8,000 bases of DNA from an uncultured Planctomycetales bacterium. GTDB taxonomy: Bacteria > Planctomycetota > Planctomycetia > Isosphaerales > Isosphaeraceae. The first letter of the stretch is position 1; every line of letters begins with the position of its first letter. The translations under genes and the position numbers were made by a program. Below are positions 1 through 7,100 of this stretch, piece after piece. The notes under the pieces are model-generated. The model did no database searches. It was given only the letters and a program-made list of their open reading frames with translations, and was not told where the DNA came from. The stretch lies in the NCBI GenBank assembly GCA_937997355.1, contig CALKTZ010000816.1, positions 1-8,000 of the forward strand, given 5' to 3'.

Positions 1-1175
1 CCCCCGATTCGACGGGTCCCGTCGCCGCGAATACGTCGGTCTATCGACTCGAAAGGCCCACCGAGGGGAGTCTCCCCTTTCGTTTCAAAGCCTGGTCGAT
101 TGATCGGATCAATCTCCCCAAAACCGTCTGCCCGAAGGCATTTATCCAGACCTCGCTCGGTTTTGATCGACGATTGAGGACGAAAGCCTGGTTCTCCATC
201 GAAAACCACGGGCCGTATCTTTCCATCGGATCACCCTCGGGATCTCGACCGATTCGCATTCGCATCGATGGTCAGGTTTTGAATCCCGACGAAATCGAGA
301 ACGACGACGCCCGTGGGGCTTGCCTCATTCGCCTCCCCATGGAGCGCACGAGCAAACCCATCGTCCTGGCGCTCGAATACGATTCCGAGATCGAAGCGCC
401 CGACGGAGAATGGCCGGCGCCCAAACTCCTGGAAGACGCGACCGTGCTCGAGACCCACTGGGAAATCCTGCTTCCATGGAATCTTGCCTTGATCGGCTCA
501 CCACCAGGTTGGTCCGATGAAAATCAATGGTTTTGGGATAGCTATACCTGGAAACGGCGCCCGTCGCGGAGCACGTCGACCATCCTGACCCTCCTCGGTG
601 ATGATTCGGCCGCGCTCGTGGAGGGAGACACGGAGGTCGAGGAGATTCGAGGCGACTCCCAGCGTTATCTATTTAGCCATTCCGGAAACGCCGGCTCGAT
701 TCGCCTCTGGATTGCATCTCGCCCCTGGCTGATCGGCATGTGCTCAGGCACCGTCCTGCTGCTGGGATTTGCTCTGATTCTTTCGCCCAATCTGAACACG
801 AGAGGAATTCTCGGCGTCCTCGCCGGGCTCGGCCTCGCCGCGGCCGCACTGCTCCATCCGAGCACCCTCATCCTGGCCGCTCAATCGTCGATGATCGGAA
901 TGATCCTGATCCTGATGGGATTCGTGATCCAGTATATGATCGAGCCGCGTCGACCAAGAACCGGAACCGAACGAGAATCCGTTCGGACGATGACTCCGGC
1001 TCCGCCAGGCTCGACCATGAAGCGAGAGGCGGAGGCACGCCCCGTCGAGGTCGGCTCCGACGAATCGACCGCGGTCCGCGTCCGTGTGGCCTCGACCATG
1101 GAATACCGGCCCAAGGAAATCGCTGCCGAGGAACCGGGAAAGACCCCCGAATCGCAAATCGAGCTGACGAGATGA
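1..1175 (+). CDS. C-terminal part of a large exported membrane-anchored protein, family unrecognised (5' end outside window)
   Basis: The frame is open from the first complete codon at position 3 to the TGA at 1173-1175, giving 390 residues; the true start lies upstream. A TTG at 174 is only the first start-like codon in the frame and has no reason to be the start, because coding-like sequence precedes it. Residues 12-171 are a beta-rich, extracytoplasmic-looking region containing IRIRIDG (84-90) and WEILLP (153-158). Three hydrophobic helices follow at about 243-261, 269-284 and 288-312. The last 77 residues are charged and Pro/Thr/Glu/Arg-rich, probably cytoplasmic. Residues 12-171 align by eye, with similar length, to residues 817-973 of the next protein, which also ends in three helices, so the two are paralogues. 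The stop overlaps the next ATG by four bases, suggesting one operon with coupled translation. I do not recognise the family and assign no function; that it is a real gene is near certain. Confidence 0.95.
   Translation, partial: PDSTGPVAANTSVYRLERPTEGSLPFRFKAWSIDRINLPKTVCPKAFIQTSLGFDRRLRTKAWFSIENHGPYLSIGSPSGSRPIRIRIDGQVLNPDEIENDDARGACLIRLPMERTSKPIVLALEYDSEIEAPDGEWPAPKLLEDATVLETHWEILLPWNLALIGSPPGWSDENQWFWDSYTWKRRPSRSTSTILTLLGDDSAALVEGDTEVEEIRGDSQRYLFSHSGNAGSIRLWIASRPWLIGMCSGTVLLLGFALILSPNLNTRGILGVLAGLGLAAAALLHPSTLILAAQSSMIGMILILMGFVIQYMIEPRRPRTGTERESVRTMTPAPPGSTMKREAEARPVEVGSDESTAVRVRVASTMEYRPKEIAAEEPGKTPESQIELTR
1172..1175 (+). promoter_or_regulatory. ATGA stop/start overlap between the first two genes
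   Basis: The ATG at 1172-1174 shares bases with the TGA at 1173-1175 that ends the upstream gene. This four-base overlap is a common sign of translational coupling in polycistronic bacterial mRNA. No AGGAGG-like element lies in the twenty bases before it; only a weak cgag sits directly upstream. Initiation by ribosomes finishing the first gene is therefore plausible. If the true start were the ATG at 1247, the overlap would be fortuitous. Confidence 0.6.
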
Positions 1176-4100
1176 GACGATTCGGCTCGCTCTCGCTCCA
1201 GGTGCTTCGCCCGCCCAAGCTCACGGTGAGCCCGAGACGTCCGATCATGAAATGCTGCCTGCCGACTTCTCGAATTCACCTTCTTGAAGCCGTCCGAAAT
1301 ACCGGCTCGAAATCCAGATGGTTCGGCATGGTCGCGTTTTTCAGCTTGATCTTCGCCAGCCTGGGCGCGGCTCCGCTGGAAATCGTTCCGGTACGGATGC
1401 CGGCCGACAGCGTCGGACGTTCCTTTCCCAAAGGGACCGAGTTCAAGGTCCTTCGACGCGAACAGTTCGAGTCCTTGGTCCAGCAAGTTCGGACGGAAGA
1501 AAGCCGACAGCGGCCGAGTGCGCCGCCGCGAATCGTCCAGGCCCGCCACCATGCGCGGTGGGAGGGCGGCGTGCTCTTCGGGAATACTGTGCTGACAATC
1601 CGAGGGACGGGATCCGAACCCCAGATGCTCCCCCTGATTCCGTGGACTCCGGCCATCCGCGCAAATCCCGAATTGTCCAAGCTCCTGGGACTCGGCGCGA
1701 CGGGAAAAGCCGGTCTCTGGATTGATCCGACGACCACGACCATCTCGTTCGATTGGGAGTTGGTCGCCCGGCCGGAATCCCGAGGACGCGGTTTCACCCT
1801 CGGTTTGCCCGGCGACGCGGCATCGGTGTTGGTGCTCGATCTTCCGAAGGGCTGGTTCCCGTTCGGCCCCGAGGGGTTTCGCGTCGGCCCTCTGGCGGTC
1901 GAATCAGACGCGCGGCGATCGAGGTGGGAATTCGCCGGTTCAAGCGGGCTGATGGATCTCCGCCTGCAAGATCCGGCTGACCCCGACGCCGTGTTGCTCG
2001 GCGGGCAATTTTGGATTCAAGGGAAAACCCAAATCGACCTGCGATCCCAGGATCAGCGGGGAGGTTCCATCGGCAATTGGTCCGCCGAATGGTCCATTGA
2101 ATCCGACCGCCAAAGCCCCTCCACCTTGACCGCCGAACTCGACCCGAAAATCGAACTCATCGCCGTCACCGGTCCCGGCGTCGAGCAGTTCCAGCAACGC
2201 CGGACGCCAAACGGAACGCGGGTGGACGTCTCCTTCTCAAGCGGGATGAAAACCCCGACCAAGGTTTCATTCACAGGCCAGGCGAACGTCCCGCTCGAAG
2301 GGACCTGGATCATACCGGCGATTCGCCCCTTGAAGGCCATCTGGACCGGAGGCTCCACGACTGTTGTTCTGGATGAGAACCGAGTGGTCTCCGAATGCCG
2401 TGAAAAAGGAGGGAAACGAGTCGCGGCCCCTCCCCTTGGCGATGGTCGGACGACGACACTCGCGTTCGAGTCGGCTTCCCCAACATCGGTCGCCGAGCTC
2501 GTGTTGAGAAAGCCGCGAATCGAGTCGTCCTGCGTCGTCATCGGGCAACTGAATCTGGGCCAGTCGGCCCCCAGCCTGGAATGTCGAATGAAGTGGACGA
2601 TCCCTCGCGGATCGCCTCCCGAGGTCGCTTTTGACATCCCGCCGACCTGGATTCCCGACCGTGTTCAACTGCTGGGTTTGAGCGACTCGCTCGTCTGGCA
2701 CAGCTCCATTCGCGGCGGCGGAGGGACTCGCATCACGGTGATCGTCCCGCAAGGCATGGACGAAGAAAAAGAATTAACGCTCGTCCTCGGGGCGACCTCG
2801 ACGATCCCCGGCGGACGCGGGAACATCGACCTTCCCCGGGTCCGCCCCGTGCGCACCGCCCTGGCGGATGAATGCTGGACCGCGCGAATCATCTCCAGCC
2901 TTCGGCTCGAACCTATTTCCGCGCAAGGCATCGCCTGGGTCGATCCGTATCAGGTTCCAACGTTCGATCGGGCGAATGGATTTCCCGATCTGACCTCGGA
3001 TGACTCCAAACGAGTGGCCCTCGCCTGGCGTTGGATCGACGAGAACGCATCCGTCCAGGCCGCGAGAGAGAACGTGGACTCCGGAACCCACGCGTCCGCC
3101 CAGACGAGCGTCACGCTCTCGCGAGATGGGAAGTCGCTCCTCCTCGAAGGTCGAATCCTCTGCACAACCCCGGAGCAACTGAAATCCTTGCCGATCTGGA
3201 TCTCGGTTGCAAATGCCCGCCCGACGGATTGGAATTTCTGGCTCGTCGGTTCGAACCCGGATCAAAAGCAAACCCTTGAATTCACGACCCTTGATCGAAA
3301 CATCCACGCGGATCTCGGATTTCCTCCCGACGGCAACGCATGGAAGATCCAGTTCCCTCAGGATTCCAAGGAGCTGATCGAAATTCATTTTCACGCCCGG
3401 ATGGATTGGTCCGGCAAGGGATCGATTCCGCTGATCTCCCTGCCCAGGGCTTATGTCCCGCGCTCGCTGATCACCCTCGAAATTCCCCGCGAATTCCTTT
3501 CAAAAACCGTCACGGATAAACTACGCAACCTGAATCCGGCCGTGGTGACTCGGACCAACGAGGGGATCAGCAATCCGGAGACTCCGACTCGCGAGATCAA
3601 GCCGCTCGAAGCCCCCATCCTCCACACCTTCAGCTATTCACACCCGTCGTCCGGGCTCGAATTGATCACGGAAAGGATGAATGGCCGAGAACTCCCCCCA
3701 ATCGTTCGTGAGGCCAATCTTGCGACCGTGTTCGATGTCGGCGGACAAACGCTGAATCGACTTGAATTGCTCGTTCAAGCGGGTAGCCGGGAAATGGTGG
3801 ATTTCTCCATGCCCGAGAATTCCTCCTTGGTCAGGGTTCTTGTGGACGGGGTTCCCGTGGACCCGATTCGACTGGCGGCCGACTATTCGGTTTCGCTCCC
3901 GGCCTTGAACTCGGGTGTCTCGTCCACCGTGATCTCGGTCGATTACTTGACCCGAGACAACCCCCGCGGGACAACCACACGCCTTGCACCCCAGCTACCT
4001 CGATTTGCCCTCCCCTGCCTTTCGTTCACATGGGAGATCCTCAAGCCGCCCGGTTGGAATGCCATTCACGCCGGCCCCGGTTTGAGCACGATTGCCGACA

Positions 4101-7100
4101 GTCCGAGCGTTCGGTGGCCCTTCGGATTGCTCGGGCTCAAGGAATTCGATTGGTTTTCTCGGCGAGAGGGCGATCTGATCCCATCGGCTGAACAAATCGA
4201 ATGGCTGGAGGAAAAGGTAAGAATTCCTCAGACTCAAGGAGACGATTTAACACTCGCCGAATGCTTCAGCCGATGGGATTCAGGGCCGGTGCCGATCGTG
4301 GTCGATCGGCTGGCGCTCGCGTCGATCGGCCTCGGCCCCCGATCGTATTTGAGGATCCCGAAAGGGGCGGCTCCCGACGGCCTAGGGAGGCTCCAGGCGG
4401 TCCGCGAACTCGGGATTCACCTCGTCTCGCTCAACGAAGCCTTGCTCATCACTTCGCGGGGAGGACGATCCGACCTCGCGACGAGTCAATTCCGAAAGGA
4501 GGCGGTCTTCCAATCGATCGCCTGGGGGACGGATCGCACGGATCGATATCAATCGGTGAATCGTTGGCGGGGCGAAACGTCGACGAGGGCGACATCGGGC
4601 GGGACCTCCGAGTCGATCCTCCGCGCGGTCCCGGGTTGGTCGAGCGTGAAATTCGCAAATGCCGACTGGCCGGGTGAGGCGGCGTTCATCGATCTCATCG
4701 ACCGCCAGGCGCAGGTCGTGTGGGGATGCTGGGCGGGGTTGCTGGTCCTGGCATCATTTCTCGCAATCGGCTCGGGCTCAACGCGAAGAGAATCGATTTT
4801 CATTTTGCTCTTGCTCGGCCTTTGCGCGGCGTTTTCGACTTGCTTGCCCGACCGTTACCAGCCGTTCTCCGCGGGTGGGTTTGTGGCGTCATTGGCGATC
4901 CTATTTGTTCGGTCGATTCGTGTTGAACGCCCCGCCGTCCCTTCAAGCCAGGCCGTCCAAACGCGTCAGAGCTCCCTCATGATGAGAGGCCCGGCCTATT
5001 CGTCGGTGGTGCTCCTCATCCTGGGCGTCTCCCTTCCGAACGCTTTGGGTTGGGATCCGCCGGAATCTCCCGAGTCGACGGATCCCATCCTGGCGATCTA
5101 CCCATACGAGGGGACTTTCGACCCGACCAAGCGTGAAGATCGGGTCTTTTTGCGCCTGGGCGACTTCCGCCGGCTTGAGCGTCGGGCGCGGCCGGCACCC
5201 CCGCAAAATAAGTCTTCGGTTCGAGCAACGACGGTGAGCCATCGCGTCCACCGCACCGGCCGTCAGGAGGCTTTGGTCGAGACCGCGTACGATCTCCTCG
5301 TCGACGGCTCCCAGCCGACGACCCTGGATGTGCTCGTGGCGGGAACACACCAGATCAACGCCGCCGTGGATGGGGTGGAATCACCCGTGCTGATCCGCCC
5401 CAATGGCCGATACGCATCGGTGGAAATTCAGGGCGCCGGCGCGCATCGCCTGATGGTAACGCGCAAAATCTCCCTGGTCCGCGAGACAGCGGCTTCGAGA
5501 CTTCTCCTCCCGGTCGATCGATTTCCTTCCGCCCGGATCGAAATCGAGCCATACCGCGAGGCATCTGAACTGGAGAAGGTGTCGAGCCTCGGCACAACGT
5601 CGCGAATGCCGGATGGCCGCACGGCAGGCTTGCTCGGGCCGGTCGATCAGCTCGACATCACCTGGAAGGAACCGCGGATCACCGGGACACACCGAGCCGC
5701 CCCCAATGTCGACGGCCTCTTGCTCTGGGATATCGAACCCGCCGGGGATCGGATCAGAGGCCGTTTCACCTACCACGGCGTTCAGCGACTTTCCACGGTC
5801 CGATTCAAGATCGACCCGGCATTGATCCTCCGGTCGATCGATTGTCCAGGGTTCGTCGATGTTCGCCGCGAGCAGCAAGGAGGGGATTCCTTCTGGGCGA
5901 TTCATCTCGAACCGGCCTTGCCCAATCATTCGACCATCGGATTTGAATTCTGGCGGCCCGCGCCGTCCGTTCCCGAAAGCACCCCTCGCACGGGCGAGTT
6001 GCTGGGCAATCGGCCGGACTTCGAACCTCCCCGGCGCATCCTCGCTCGGCTCGAACCGTTGGATGTCGAACGTTATAGCGGAGCGATCGGGGTTCGGCGG
6101 CCGGGCAGCTGGACCGGAAGGCTCAGGCCGCTCTTCGGCCCGGAGCCGATCACCGATGAAACCTTCGTCAAGCTTTGGGGGGATCTGCCGCCCGAGCCTC
6201 TGACCCTTTCCGGGATCACGCGATTCGTCGGCTCCCCTTCCATCGAATTGAGGACCGGCCCGGCTGAAGAGAGGATTCGCCCCAGACCTTCGGCGGACAT
6301 TCAGATCTCGCCGGGGCGAATCGACGTCCGCTACGAGGCCGATTTCTCGGAGAGTCTTGGAAACTTCGACCGGGCGGCGTTTGCTCTTCCCGCGAGGTTC
6401 CATGTGACCGGAGTCGTTGCCGATGGCCTCACCGATTGGTCGATCGATTCCAATCGACGGTTGCAATTGAGATTTGACCGACCCGTCCCTTCCCGTCGCA
6501 AGCTTCAGATCCACGGCTGGGTTCCCGTGGACGAGAAGCCACTCGAAACGGGAATCAAGCGACTCCGCGTTCCCACCCCCTGGATTCAATGGCTCGACGT
6601 CGACATCGAGCCCGGCAGTTTGAATGTGAACTCGGGATCGAAGCCGACGGTCGAGGGAGGAGATGGATTGAAGCTGGTCTCCGAGGGGTCGGACACGGTG
6701 AGTTCGACCGACTCGCGGTATCGGCTCACCTATCGCGTCGACGACCCCGCGGACCTCGGCGAATTCGTCTGGGAGCCACTCCCGCCGAGGCTCACCGTCT
6801 CCATCGACAGCCAGGCGATCGTGCATCAGGATTGGGCCGAATGGACCGCCGTGCTACGATACGATGTGATCGGCGGCGCATTGAACACGATCAATCTCAA
6901 CCTGCCGACCGAATGGGCCGCCGATGCTCGAATTCAGCTCCCGGGAAATTCCTCGCAAATCACCAAGCTAACTCGAGACAACATCACGTCCTACACGATC
7001 AATCCCGAGCGGCCCGTCTGGGGCTCCCAGCAGTTGATCGTGCGGGCCGAGAAATCGATTTCCCCCCAATCCGCGTTCCAGTTCCCGGAAATCACACCGT

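Noticed and set aside
174..176. TTG as start of the first gene
   Set aside because: The same frame is open to the left window edge and its upstream translation aligns with the paralogous module in unit 2a, so the gene starts outside the window.
881..1552. Antisense open frame spanning the first gene junction
   Set aside because: It runs across two well-supported sense genes and its translation is Arg/Ser-rich without domain features.
4290..4350. Cluster of cgatcg words, also scattered elsewhere
   Set aside because: They fall in ordinary codons for Ser/Val/Ile/Asp/Arg within the gene, without regular spacing; no sign of an origin, operator or repeat array.
4201..4677. 158-codon + frame within unit 2a
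   Set aside because: Its Arg/Gly/Pro-rich translation is typical of a GC-rich shadow frame, and it lies wholly inside the long frame.
4659..4982. 107-codon + frame ending at the TGA 4980-4982
   Set aside because: Its translation across 4715-4921 is Arg/Ser/Cys-rich, while the main frame encodes clear membrane helices. Only its last codons matter, for the junction question.
5381..6826. Long (481-codon) antisense open frame
   Set aside because: It lies opposite unit 2b in exact codon register, so it can only be stopped by sense codons TTA, CTA or TCA, which are rare in this GC-rich gene; it ends precisely at a sense TCA at 5381. Its translation is Arg/Asp/Gly-rich and shows no domain.
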